Positions 1 through 5,303 are shown, counted from the first letter of the stretch. The stretch is DNA of 7,231 nt from Thiolapillus brandeum (GCA_011051425.1 DRLF01000431.1:1-7231); one strand, 5' to 3'. Numbers and translations are program-made. The notes: generated from the sequence alone by a model not told the origin.

Positions 1-383
1 AGTTCGCCATTCATCCCGTGGCGGGACGCATGCCCGGCCATATGAACGTACTGCTGGCCGAGGCGGATATTCCCTATGATCATGTGCTGGAAATGGACGA
101 GATCAATCCGGAGTTTGCCACCACGGATGTGGCGCTGGTTGTGGGTGCGAACGACGTGACCAATCCTGCGGCCAAGACCGATCCTTCCAGTCCGATTTAC
201 GGCATGCCGATTCTGGATGTGGCCAAGGCGCACAATATTTATGTCATCAAGCGCTCCATGCGCCCCGGTTATTCCGGCGTGGAGAATCTGCTTTACTACC
301 AGGACAACTGTTCCCTGATCTTTGGTGACGCAAAGGATGTTTGCGAGGGTCTGGTAACCGCGCTGAAGGGTGGCGGGCACTGA
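1..383 (+). CDS. pntB: NAD(P) transhydrogenase subunit beta, C-terminal part (5' truncated)
   Basis: This is the last 126 residues of the beta subunit of the proton-translocating membrane transhydrogenase, which moves hydride between NAD(H) and NADP(H) at the inner membrane. The gene enters from the left edge in the frame starting at base 3. What is visible belongs to the cytoplasmic NADP(H)-binding domain III. It has the family strings [45 protein letters not shown] and FGDAK, which match E. coli PntB closely from memory. E. coli PntB is about 462 residues, so the membrane domain and the first part of domain III lie outside the window. The GTG at 18 is an internal valine codon, not a start. 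The gene ends 24 bp before a strong terminator, so it is probably the last gene of a pnt operon. Identification is secure. Confidence 0.95.
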   Translation, partial: FAIHPVAGRMPGHMNVLLAEADIPYDHVLEMDEINPEFATTDVALVVGANDVTNPAAKTDPSSPIYGMPILDVAKAHNIYVIKRSMRPGYSGVENLLYYQDNCSLIFGDAKDVCEGLVTALKGGGH

Positions 384-407
384 TTCTGGAAATCCACTCC
401 TGTTGCT

Positions 408-439
408 AAAAAAAGCCGGTCATTCGACCGGCTTTTTTT
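408..439 (+). terminator. Rho-independent terminator after pntB
   Basis: A perfect 7-bp stem, GCCGGTC (415-421) with GACCGGC (426-432), encloses the loop ATTC and is followed by seven T (433-439). A run of seven A precedes the stem (408-414), which lengthens the helix and gives the complementary strand its own T-run, so it could work in both directions. No minus-strand gene reads into it here, so its visible role is to end the pnt transcript. Confidence 0.93.
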
Positions 440-582
440 ATTCCGGACCAAGTTAATGTAAGTTACGAACAGGGAAGTAGAAGCGGCGTTATGAAACTGG
501 CCGCATGGACTTTTAAGTTCTTTGCTCTCGCGGTGGCGGATTCTGCAGGGGTTTGACTGCAGTGCGGAGATAGGTCGCCGCC
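440..582. other. Non-coding stretch with no recognised feature
   Basis: These 143 bases lie between the pntB terminator and the first FNR-type palindrome. Open frames crossing the region on either strand have no recognisable protein content and no convincing ribosome binding site. I see no tRNA, terminator or clear promoter here. Two CTGCAG palindromes lie about 18 bp apart near 543-560, without evident meaning. Confidence 0.5.
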
Positions 583-596
583 TTGAGATTTGTCAA
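583..596. promoter_or_regulatory. Second, weaker FNR/CRP-family palindrome
   Basis: TTGAG-ATTT-GTCAA keeps the TTGA...TCAA core and symmetry of the FNR/Anr/Dnr consensus (TTGAT-N4-ATCAA) and differs symmetrically at the two inner positions. Its centre (589.5) lies exactly 31 bp upstream of the perfect site at 614-627, about three helical turns, so two dimers would sit on the same face of the DNA. This is inference from motif and spacing. The site could instead bind another FNR/CRP-family regulator. Confidence 0.55.
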
Positions 597-613
597 ATTT
601 TGTTATCTTTTTG

Positions 614-627
614 TTGATGCGTATCAA
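614..627. promoter_or_regulatory. FNR/Anr-type operator (perfect consensus)
   Basis: TTGAT-GCGT-ATCAA matches the FNR/Anr/Dnr consensus TTGAT-N4-ATCAA at all ten defined positions. The -10 candidate at 646-655 implies transcription starting near 660-662, which puts the centre of this site close to -41.5, the classic position for a class II FNR-activated promoter that lacks a good -35 box. No good -35 hexamer is present at the usual spacing. The downstream gene is therefore predicted to be induced at low oxygen, or by a nitric-oxide-responsive Dnr-like protein. Confidence 0.8.
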
Positions 628-645
628 GTATTTTTGTTTATCCCC

Positions 646-655
646 TGTATAAGAT
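646..655 (+). promoter_or_regulatory. -10 region of the predicted FNR-dependent promoter
   Basis: TGTATAAGAT contains TATAAG (648-653, 5 of 6 to TATAAT) and, 2 bp on, TAAGAT (650-655, 4 of 6). The second register would place the start at A662, exactly 41.5 bp from the centre of the perfect FNR site. Either reading gives a leader of about 75 nt before the hemerythrin-like gene. Confidence 0.6.
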
Positions 656-722
656 GTGTTTATCTCAATACGAGATTGCTGATAGCCGCAAAACAAAAAT
701 CAGGCTGCAGATGTGTTTTAGA

Positions 723-729
723 AAGGAGG
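723..729 (+). promoter_or_regulatory. Strong Shine-Dalgarno of the hemerythrin-like gene
   Basis: AAGGAGG lies 7 nt before the ATG at 737. It is the best ribosome binding site in the window and fixes the start codon. It suggests efficient translation once the gene is transcribed. Confidence 0.9.
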
Positions 730-736
730 ATGTACC

Positions 737-1174
737 ATGACGACTATTGCCGATCTTCACCGGCGCCGGCGGGAAATTGTTGAAACCGCCTCGGTTATCG
801 ATAATCTGATGACGCCGGAACAGCTATCTGTCCATGCTATCGCAAAGGTTACCCACATTCTGTTGTGTGACCTGTGTGAAATGGTGACCAATCACCTGGC
901 GGACTCCCACAAGGAACTTTACCCGGGGCTTCTGACGCATTCGGAACCATCGGTAAAGAATATGGCTTGGGGGCTTATAAACAACGACAAACTGCTCAAG
1001 CCGGAGTTTTCACAATACAAGCGCAAGTGGCTGAAAGACTGTGAGTTTCAGTTTACAGATGCCTTTATTGAGGATACGCATGCCGTGTTGAAGAGTTTAA
1101 GGCAACGCATGGATTTGGAGGAGAATACAGTCATACCCAGGCTTGAAGGAGCGGAGATTCTGGCACGAGCTTGA
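737..1174 (+). CDS. Hemerythrin-like four-helix protein with degenerate metal ligands
   Basis: A 145-residue soluble protein with no signal peptide or membrane segment. I see a helical-bundle pattern like the bacterial HHE hemerythrin family: a charged first helix (ADLHRRRREI, 5-14), a second-helix end NHLADSHKELYP (52-63), and a last-helix end RQRMDLEENTVIP (122-134). The paired 'H...E...lyP' and '..EE..liP' endings are the family hallmark. Against the usual H-x3-E pattern, His53 is kept but the Glu at +4 is Ser57; in the last helix the His is Arg124 while Glu128 is kept; the first-helix His is apparently Arg. A canonical di-iron oxygen site therefore looks lost. C44-x2-C47, with His40 one turn earlier, lies on one helix and could bind a metal or act as a thiol pair. 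It stands alone between two terminators behind an FNR-type promoter, which suggests a role at low oxygen or in nitrosative stress. The AlgQ/Rsd anti-sigma family, with a similar helical fold, is the main alternative. Function is unknown. Confidence 0.72.
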   Translation: MTTIADLHRRRREIVETASVIDNLMTPEQLSVHAIAKVTHILLCDLCEMVTNHLADSHKELYPGLLTHSEPSVKNMAWGLINNDKLLKPEFSQYKRKWLKDCEFQFTDAFIEDTHAVLKSLRQRMDLEENTVIPRLEGAEILARA

Positions 1175-1201
1175 GGATAATAGAACTGTACCTTGATTTT
1201 T

Positions 1202-1225
1202 AACCGGCATGATGCCGGTTTTTTT
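1202..1225 (+). terminator. Rho-independent terminator after the hemerythrin-like gene
   Basis: AACCGGCA (1202-1209) pairs with TGCCGGTT (1213-1220) around a TGA loop. A T-run covers 1219-1225 on the plus strand. It starts 28 bp after the stop at 1174, so the gene is probably a monocistronic unit. The other strand has no T-run after the stem, so it should not stop rsgA transcripts. Confidence 0.93.
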
Positions 1226-1227
1226 AT

Positions 1228-1425
1228 CTCCAGGGATGGAGTGCACTGGCAATTGCTCCTGCATTGCCAGCACTTCCGCCGTCCTTGGCGGTCGTATGCC
1301 GTGAGAGGCCATGGATGGCCGGAGCGGCGATCTCTAGGCGATCTCCAGAGGCCGCGGGCGCAGTGCACCGGAACTGCTTTCGACAACTGCTCCTGCGTTG
1401 CTCTACTACGGTACATCCTTGTACC
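1228..1425. repeat. Chain of mini-hairpins with shared loops (candidate interspersed repeat)
   Basis: About 200 non-coding bases between the terminator and the 3' end of rsgA are built from short palindromes. Type A hairpins have a TCCN tetraloop closed by A-T (or G-T): CCGCCG-TCCT-TGGCGG (1276-1291), GGTACA-TCCT-TGTACC (1410-1425) and, read on the minus strand, GGCCA-TCCA-TGGCC (1307-1320) and CTCCA-TCCC-TGGAG (1228-1241). Type B hairpins share the 9-nt loop TGCTCCTGC: CTGGCAAT/ATTGCCAG (1246-1270) and CAAC/GTTG (1384-1400). The stems differ in sequence yet remain paired, while the loops stay constant. GTGCACTG (1241-1248) is also complementary to CAGTGCAC (1361-1368). A perfect tandem 11-mer with one mismatch sits at 1326-1347. 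I infer a multicopy intergenic repeat; it resembles hairpin-rich repeats I recall from other gammaproteobacteria, but I cannot verify copies. Open frames across it look like shadows. Confidence 0.65.
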
Positions 1426-1451
1426 TGTCCCGGCAGTTTCAGCATTCCCTC

Positions 1452-2459
1452 TCAGCGACCCTTGTTGAGCTGTTCTGCCATGTGCAGGAAGTTTTTCAGC
1501 CTGTCGGGATGGATGGCGCCGCTTTTCATCGCTTCGATGAGTGCGCAGCCGGGTTCGCTGCGGTGGGTGCAGTTGCTGAACTGGCAATTTCCGAGGTAGG
1601 GAGCGAACTCCCGGAATCCCTGCTCCAGTTGCTGACGGGTGATCTGACCCAGGCGAAAGCTGCGCACTCCCGGTGAGTCGATAATTTCACCGCCATTGGC
1701 GAGGAAATGCAGGGTGGCAACAGAAGTGGTGTGCCGGCCAAGGCCGCTGGCTTCCGACAGTTCTCCGACGGTTTCTTCCCGCTGGGGGATCAGGGCGTTG
1801 ATCAGGGAGGATTTTCCCACTCCCGACTGTCCCACCAGGATGCTGGTTTCACCGGCCAGTCTTTCCTGCAGGGGTTCAAGTCCGTGTTCGAGATGGGCGC
1901 TGACGCCCACCAGCGGATATCCGATGTCCTGATAGTGGCTGAATTGCTGTGCAAACTGCTTCCATTGTTCCTTGCCGAGCAGATCCGCCTTGTTGAGGGT
2001 GATGAGCGCCTTGACGCCAATCAGTTCCGCAGCGACCAGGTACTGGTCGGTAAGGTAACCGGTGGGGGAAGGTTTCGGCGCCAGCACCACGATGAGTTGG
2101 GTGATGTTGGCGGCCAGGGGTTTGTCCCTGCCACTGTAATCGGGCCGGGAAAGCACGGTATCCCGGGGAAGCAGGGAAACGACGACGCCCTGATCGTCAC
2201 TTGCTGTTTGCCACAGCACCCGGTCGCCGCAAACGATTTCTCCCAGATTCTGGCGAAACAGGCAGTGATGGTTTTTGCCCTGTTCATCCTGAACCAGCAG
2301 ATGCTGCCCGTGACGGCTGATCACCCGGCCACGACGGGTGTCGCTGTCCGGGGCATCGAGCAGGGTTTGTTCGACCCGTTGGGAAAGCCTTTTCTGGCGA
2401 TCTTCCTGCAGTTTGGCAATGCGCTGGCGCTGCCTGTTGGTAAGACGCCGCTGAGCCAT
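1452..2459 (-). CDS. rsgA: Small ribosomal subunit biogenesis GTPase RsgA
   Basis: RsgA is a cytoplasmic circularly permuted GTPase that checks and releases late-assembling 30S subunits. This 335-residue protein shows the permuted motif order: an OB-fold N-terminal domain (about 40-110), then G4 NKAD (156-159), G5 VSAH (186-189), the P-loop GQSGVGKSS (210-218), the G2 threonines near 244-245 and G3 DSPG (261-264). The C-terminal zinc knuckle follows with C292, C297, H299 and C305. The first ~40 residues are Arg/Lys/Gln-rich, as usual for rRNA binding. Length is normal for the family. The ATG at 2459 lies 9 bp after the cytochrome gene stop with no clear Shine-Dalgarno, so translation may be coupled to that gene. 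No intrinsic terminator follows on this strand; the hairpin chain starting 26 bp downstream may protect the transcript end. In E. coli rsgA lies next to divergent orn; here two genes lie between them. Identification is certain. Confidence 0.97.
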   Translation of the reverse strand: MAQRRLTNRQRQRIAKLQEDRQKRLSQRVEQTLLDAPDSDTRRGRVISRHGQHLLVQDEQGKNHHCLFRQNLGEIVCGDRVLWQTASDDQGVVVSLLPRDTVLSRPDYSGRDKPLAANITQLIVVLAPKPSPTGYLTDQYLVAAELIGVKALITLNKADLLGKEQWKQFAQQFSHYQDIGYPLVGVSAHLEHGLEPLQERLAGETSILVGQSGVGKSSLINALIPQREETVGELSEASGLGRHTTSVATLHFLANGGEIIDSPGVRSFRLGQITRQQLEQGFREFAPYLGNCQFSNCTHRSEPGCALIEAMKSGAIHPDRLKNFLHMAEQLNKGR

Positions 2460-2468
2460 CAGCCGGGA

Positions 2469-2747
2469 CTATTTTCCGAAGTGATAGTAGTTGTCATTCA
2501 GGTAATCGGTGAGGGAATGGATGTCGTCGTCAAAGAGCTTCTTGCCGAGATTGGCGTCGCACATGCGCACCTGGGATTCGAGTCGGGGAAGGGAGTTGAC
2601 GCGACGTTTCTTGCGCGTATAGACGCTGCTGTCATGGCAGCCGGTGCAACTGGTCTGATGGAATTTTTCAGCCTGGAACTCTTCGGATGCGCCAGCACTC
2701 GCAGTGAGCACAATGAAGAGAGCGGTAAAGGTCAATAGCTGTTTCAT
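2469..2747 (-). CDS. Small periplasmic c-type cytochrome
   Basis: A 92-residue exported monohaem cytochrome. Residues 1-20 form a Sec signal peptide (Lys2, a hydrophobic core, then ASAGA before SEE), which gives a mature protein of about 72 residues. The haem site is C34-T-G-C37-H38. The only later Met is Met62 in VRMCDAN, the probable sixth ligand, and it is followed directly by an extra Cys63. The C-terminal DYLNDNYYHF is a typical last helix for small class I cytochromes. The partner is not evident: no terminal oxidase or other respiratory gene is nearby. It lies 23 bp after the M48 protease gene and 9 bp before rsgA on the same strand, so the three are probably cotranscribed. The ATG at 2747 has only a weak ribosome binding site, but the signal peptide confirms it. 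The cytochrome family is clear, the specific role unknown. Confidence 0.9.
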   Translation of the reverse strand: MKQLLTFTALFIVLTASAGASEEFQAEKFHQTSCTGCHDSSVYTRKKRRVNSLPRLESQVRMCDANLGKKLFDDDIHSLTDYLNDNYYHFGK

Positions 2748-2770
2748 GGGTTCTGGCCTGTATCTGTCGG

Positions 2771-4015
2771 TTACTTGAGTTTAGAGGATAAATGGGCAAT
2801 GCGCACGGTAGCGGGTGGGTGGCTGTGGTGAAAGGCTGAATACAGGGGGTCCGGTGTGAGTGTGCTGGCATTGTCCCGGTACATTTTGACCAGGCCACTG
2901 ATAAGTGCGGCGGCACTGGACTGCTGCGCGGCATAGTTGTCCGCCTCGAACTCGTGCTTGCGTGACAGCGATGAAAAGATTGGCGTAAAAAAGGTGGTGA
3001 AGGTGGGAATCACGAGCAGAAACAGCGCCAGCGCCATGGCGTGGCTGTGATCGTGGGCGCCCAGCCCCTCGAAAAACCACGGCTGCTGCATCAGCCAGCC
3101 CAGCAAAGCCAGTCCCAGCAGGGAAATGAGCGCCATGGTAAGCATCATCTTCAGTACGTGACGGCGTTTGAAATGTCCCAGTTCATGGGCGAGGACGGCT
3201 TCGATCTCGTCTGCCTCGAGGCTTTTCAGCAGGGTGTCGAAAAAGACGATGCGCTTGTTCTTTCCAAAACCGCTGAAGTAGGCATTGCCATGACTGGACC
3301 GCCGGGAACCATCCATCACGAACATGCCGTTGCTGTTGAACCCGCAGCGCAGCAGCAGGTCTTCCAGACGCTCCTTGAGTGACAGATCCTGCAGCGGGCT
3401 GAACTTGTTGAACAAAGGCGCAATCACGCTGGGATATGCCCAGGTAAAGAACAGGGTAAAGCTCATCCAGACCAGCCAGGCGCCTATCCACCAGGTGTCG
3501 CCGGCTTTTTCCATCAGCCACAATATGCTGGCGACCAGGGGCGTGGTGATTGCCAGCATCAGGATCAGCTGCAGCAGCTGGTCGGTCACGAAGCGCCGCG
3601 GTGTGGTCCGGTTGAAGCCGAATTTTTCCTCCACAACAAAGGTGCGCCAGGCGCTCAGGGGAAGCTCCAGCAATGTGGACAGGGCGAGCACGGAAAGCAG
3701 CAGTCCGGTGCCCTGCCACAGCGCAGGAATGTCCAGAGACTGCCACCAGGCATCCAGCCAGTTCAGGCCGCCACCGAGGGTAAAGGCGAGCAGCAGCAAG
3801 GCGCCGAACAGCAATCCGATCTGCTCCATGCGGATATTCGCCAGGGTGTAGCTGGCCGCCTTGCGGTGCTGTTCCAGGCTGATCTTTTCGGCAAAGGCTT
3901 CCGGCACGCGGTTGCTGTGTGTCCTGACCGAAAGCGTCTGGCGACGCAGCAGCCACAGTTCCAGCACCAGTCCCCCCGCAAGCAGCAGGAGAAATACCCA
4001 GGTAAAGTTATTCAT
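2771..4015 (-). CDS. STE24-like M48 zinc metalloprotease, inner membrane
   Basis: A 414-residue integral membrane protease of family M48A, the bacterial relative of CAAX prenyl protease 1 (Ste24). The catalytic zinc motif is H277-E-L-G-H281 within AVLAHELGHFKRRHV. The third ligand is E355 in the E355-F-E-A-D359 motif, and the conserved HSHP (397-400) lies near the C-terminus. Hydrophobic segments near 4-23, 65-82, 101-122, 146-168, 175-200, 285-310 and 325-347 fit the multi-pass barrel of the family, with the M48 N-terminal domain before the protease domain. Length matches bacterial Ste24-like proteins, which are longer than HtpX (about 290), so this should not be called htpX. Bacteria lack CAAX prenylation; a membrane-protein quality-control role is likely, but the substrate is unknown. 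It is the first gene of the probable operon with the cytochrome and rsgA. The ATG at 4015 has no clear Shine-Dalgarno; upstream is only an A-rich tract. Confidence 0.93.
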   Translation of the reverse strand: MNNFTWVFLLLLAGGLVLELWLLRRQTLSVRTHSNRVPEAFAEKISLEQHRKAASYTLANIRMEQIGLLFGALLLLAFTLGGGLNWLDAWWQSLDIPALWQGTGLLLSVLALSTLLELPLSAWRTFVVEEKFGFNRTTPRRFVTDQLLQLILMLAITTPLVASILWLMEKAGDTWWIGAWLVWMSFTLFFTWAYPSVIAPLFNKFSPLQDLSLKERLEDLLLRCGFNSNGMFVMDGSRRSSHGNAYFSGFGKNKRIVFFDTLLKSLEADEIEAVLAHELGHFKRRHVLKMMLTMALISLLGLALLGWLMQQPWFFEGLGAHDHSHAMALALFLLVIPTFTTFFTPIFSSLSRKHEFEADNYAAQQSSAAALISGLVKMYRDNASTLTPDPLYSAFHHSHPPATVRIAHLSSKLK

Positions 4016-4047
4016 CTGTTTTTTTCAGTGGGATGGAGCAATAAGCA

Positions 4048-4084
4048 CATTTTACGCAATCCGTGACGGGCATGTCGTAAAATG
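4048..4084. promoter_or_regulatory. Divergent promoter region with 9-bp inverted repeat
   Basis: CATTTTACG (4048-4056) and CGTAAAATG (4076-4084) form a perfect 9-bp inverted repeat with a 19-bp spacer, centred at 4066. Each arm contains TAAAAT (5 of 6 to the -10 consensus), pointing outward: 4078-4083 toward orn, and 4049-4054 on the minus strand toward the M48 gene. The minus-strand copy has a passable -35 (ACGACA, 18-bp spacing, 4073-4078), which overlaps the orn -10. A good -35 for orn is not visible. The two promoters would therefore overlap. Both start sites are inferred. Confidence 0.5.
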
Positions 4085-4114
4085 CGGCAACTTTTTCAAA
4101 CTGCGAGATGCATT

Positions 4115-4660
4115 ATGCCTGTTTCAAAAGACAACCTGATCTGGATCGATCTGGAAATGACCGGTCTGGATACAGAAAATGACCAGATCATCGAGATCGC
4201 CACCATCGTCACGGATTCCGAGCTGAATGTCCTGGCCGAGGGACCGGAGCGGGCGATCTTCCAGCCTGAGGAGGTACTTGCCGCCATGGATGAGTGGAAT
4301 ACCCGTCAGCACGGAGCATCAGGACTTGTGGAGCGTATCAGGAACAGTGACTGCAGTACCTCCCAGGCTGAAGAGGAGACCCTGACCTTCCTGCGCGAAT
4401 GGGTGGCTCCCGGAGCTTCACCCATGTGTGGCAACAGCATCTGTCAGGACCGGCGTTTCATGGCGCGCCTGATGCCGGCGCTGGAGGCGTTCTTCCACTA
4501 CCGGAACCTGGATGTGAGCACCCTGAAGGAACTTGCCCGACGCTGGTCACCGGAAATGGCGGAAGGCTTTGAAAAGAAGGGCTCGCATCTGGCCATGGAT
4601 GACATTCGCGAATCCATCGCCGAACTCGCCTACTACCGCGAGCACTTCATTCAGGGCTGA
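4115..4660 (+). CDS. orn: Oligoribonuclease (DEDDh 3'-5' exoribonuclease)
   Basis: Orn degrades 2-5 nt RNAs, including pGpG from cyclic-di-GMP turnover, to mononucleotides in the cytoplasm, and is essential in many gammaproteobacteria. The protein has 181 residues, exactly the length of E. coli Orn, and all DEDDh catalytic residues fall at the E. coli positions: D12 and E14 in IDLEMTG, D112 in [11 protein letters not shown]158, and D163 in [10 protein letters not shown]. The C-terminal [10 protein letters not shown] is nearly identical to E. coli. The start at 4115 ([10 protein letters not shown]) is preferred over the in-frame ATG at 4082, because the 11 extra residues would be unlike the family and that ATG overlaps the predicted -10. 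Position 110 is Cys where E. coli has Gly, beside the catalytic Asp, which is minor. The last 10 bases overlap the convergent bamE gene. Identification is certain. Confidence 0.98.
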   Translation: MPVSKDNLIWIDLEMTGLDTENDQIIEIATIVTDSELNVLAEGPERAIFQPEEVLAAMDEWNTRQHGASGLVERIRNSDCSTSQAEEETLTFLREWVAPGASPMCGNSICQDRRFMARLMPALEAFFHYRNLDVSTLKELARRWSPEMAEGFEKKGSHLAMDDIRESIAELAYYREHFIQG

Positions 4661-5241
4661 TCGGCCGGTTTGCTGTCGGCCTCTTCGGCGGCTTTTTCCT
4701 GAGCCTCAGCTTCCATGGCCTGCTGGGCTGCTTCGGCATCTTCCGTCTCCAGGCCCACCATGTTGACGACTTCTTCGAACAGGGTCTTGTGGGGTGGCTG
4801 CCAGTCCGGCACGGTGATGATGGTGTTGGGATTTTCCGGTGCGCCTTCGCCCTTGATGGGTGGCAGGGGCTGGTAGTCGCCAACGATACGCGCCAGCTTG
4901 TCATCCTCGAAATACAGGGTCAGGTGCTTCTCCAGCTCGATGTGACCGATGCCCATGCCGTAATAATAGTCCCAGCGATTGTCGTGAAAAATATCCTGTA
5001 TCAGCGCGGTGCCCATGACCAGTTGCACCTGCTTCTTGTGCATGCCCGGCTGCAGCATATTCACATTGTCCTGGGTAATGAGATTCCCCTGAATGATCTG
5101 GGGCCGATAGACAAACGGCAGTTTTTCCAGGGACTCGGGGATGACATTCCCGAATACATCCCAGGTGTCCTTGTCGATATCTATGCTGCTGCAGGCGCTC
5201 AGGCTTGCACTCAGGGCAATAGAAATGAGAAGCTTACGCAT
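4651..5241 (-). CDS. bamE: Outer membrane lipoprotein BamE (OmlA/SmpA) with acidic C-terminal tail
   Basis: BamE is a lipoprotein of the BAM complex that folds beta-barrel proteins into the outer membrane. Of 196 residues, 1-17 are a lipoprotein signal ending in the lipobox L14-S-A-C17, so Cys17 is the lipidated residue. The SmpA/OmlA domain covers about 45-122: [29 protein letters not shown] and [11 protein letters not shown]...[13 protein letters not shown] match the family. After it comes a Pro-rich stretch (125-150) and an acidic Ala/Glu/Gln tail (165-196). E. coli BamE (113 residues) lacks this tail; Pseudomonas OmlA is also extended. The ATG at 5241 is chosen over an in-frame one at 5277, which would put 12 extra residues before the signal peptide. 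It is divergent from fur with 82 bp between start codons, an arrangement known from Pseudomonas, and converges on orn with a 10-bp overlap. Confidence 0.95.
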   Translation of the reverse strand: MRKLLISIALSASLSACSSIDIDKDTWDVFGNVIPESLEKLPFVYRPQIIQGNLITQDNVNMLQPGMHKKQVQLVMGTALIQDIFHDNRWDYYYGMGIGHIELEKHLTLYFEDDKLARIVGDYQPLPPIKGEGAPENPNTIITVPDWQPPHKTLFEEVVNMVGLETEDAEAAQQAMEAEAQEKAAEEADSKPADQP

Positions 5242-5290
5242 TGGCGTCCCGTGTAGACTGAAAAGATTCAGGTGCACATGATAACGGATT

Positions 5291-5303
5291 CCGCCAGTGG
5301 CGG
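5291..5303 (+). promoter_or_regulatory. Short hairpin in the fur leader
   Basis: CCGCC (5291-5295) and GGCGG (5299-5303) form a perfect GC-only 5-bp stem around AGT, 9 bp before the Shine-Dalgarno GGAG (5313-5316) of fur. There is no T-run, so it is not a terminator. If it lies within the transcript it could affect ribosome loading or mRNA stability. No convincing Fur box or strong sigma-70 promoter is visible in 5242-5323; CATGATAACGG (5277-5287) is the nearest to either. Confidence 0.4.

Noticed and set aside
583..783. A possible 66-residue protein on the plus strand
   Set aside because: It begins with TTG within the FNR-type palindrome, lacks a ribosome binding site, and overlaps the start of the hemerythrin-like gene. 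The region is better explained as promoter.
1202..1225. Bidirectional terminator serving rsgA as well
   Set aside because: The stem is symmetric, but on the minus strand it is followed by TTAAAAA-like sequence after the first two T, so there is no T-run in that direction.
1228..1425. CRISPR array
   Set aside because: Repeats are short palindromes with differing stems and irregular spacing. There are no 25-40 bp identical repeats, no uniform spacers and no cas genes.
1193..1599. Several overlapping open frames on both strands between the terminator and rsgA
   Set aside because: All run through the hairpin chain or antisense to the rsgA 3' end, and none has a plausible start signal or protein-like composition.
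1707..2738. A 343-codon open frame on the plus strand
   Set aside because: It lies wholly opposite rsgA and the cytochrome gene, whose motifs are unambiguous. It has no recognisable domain and is a shadow of GC-rich codon use.
3183..3956. A 257-codon open frame on the minus strand within the M48 gene
   Set aside because: It is a shifted frame of the protease gene with an Arg/Pro/Ala-rich translation and no domain; the protease frame holds HELGH, EFEAD and HSHP.
2771..4015. Calling the M48 protease htpX
   Set aside because: The protein is about 120 residues longer than HtpX and has the Ste24-type N-terminal membrane domain and C-terminal HSHP motif.
4082..4114. Upstream ATG as the orn start
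   Set aside because: It would add 11 residues absent from the family and overlaps the -10 candidate. Starting at 4115 gives exactly 181 residues with catalytic positions identical to E. coli.
5242..5277. Upstream ATG as the bamE start
   Set aside because: It would put 12 residues before a well-formed lipoprotein signal peptide that starts at 5241.
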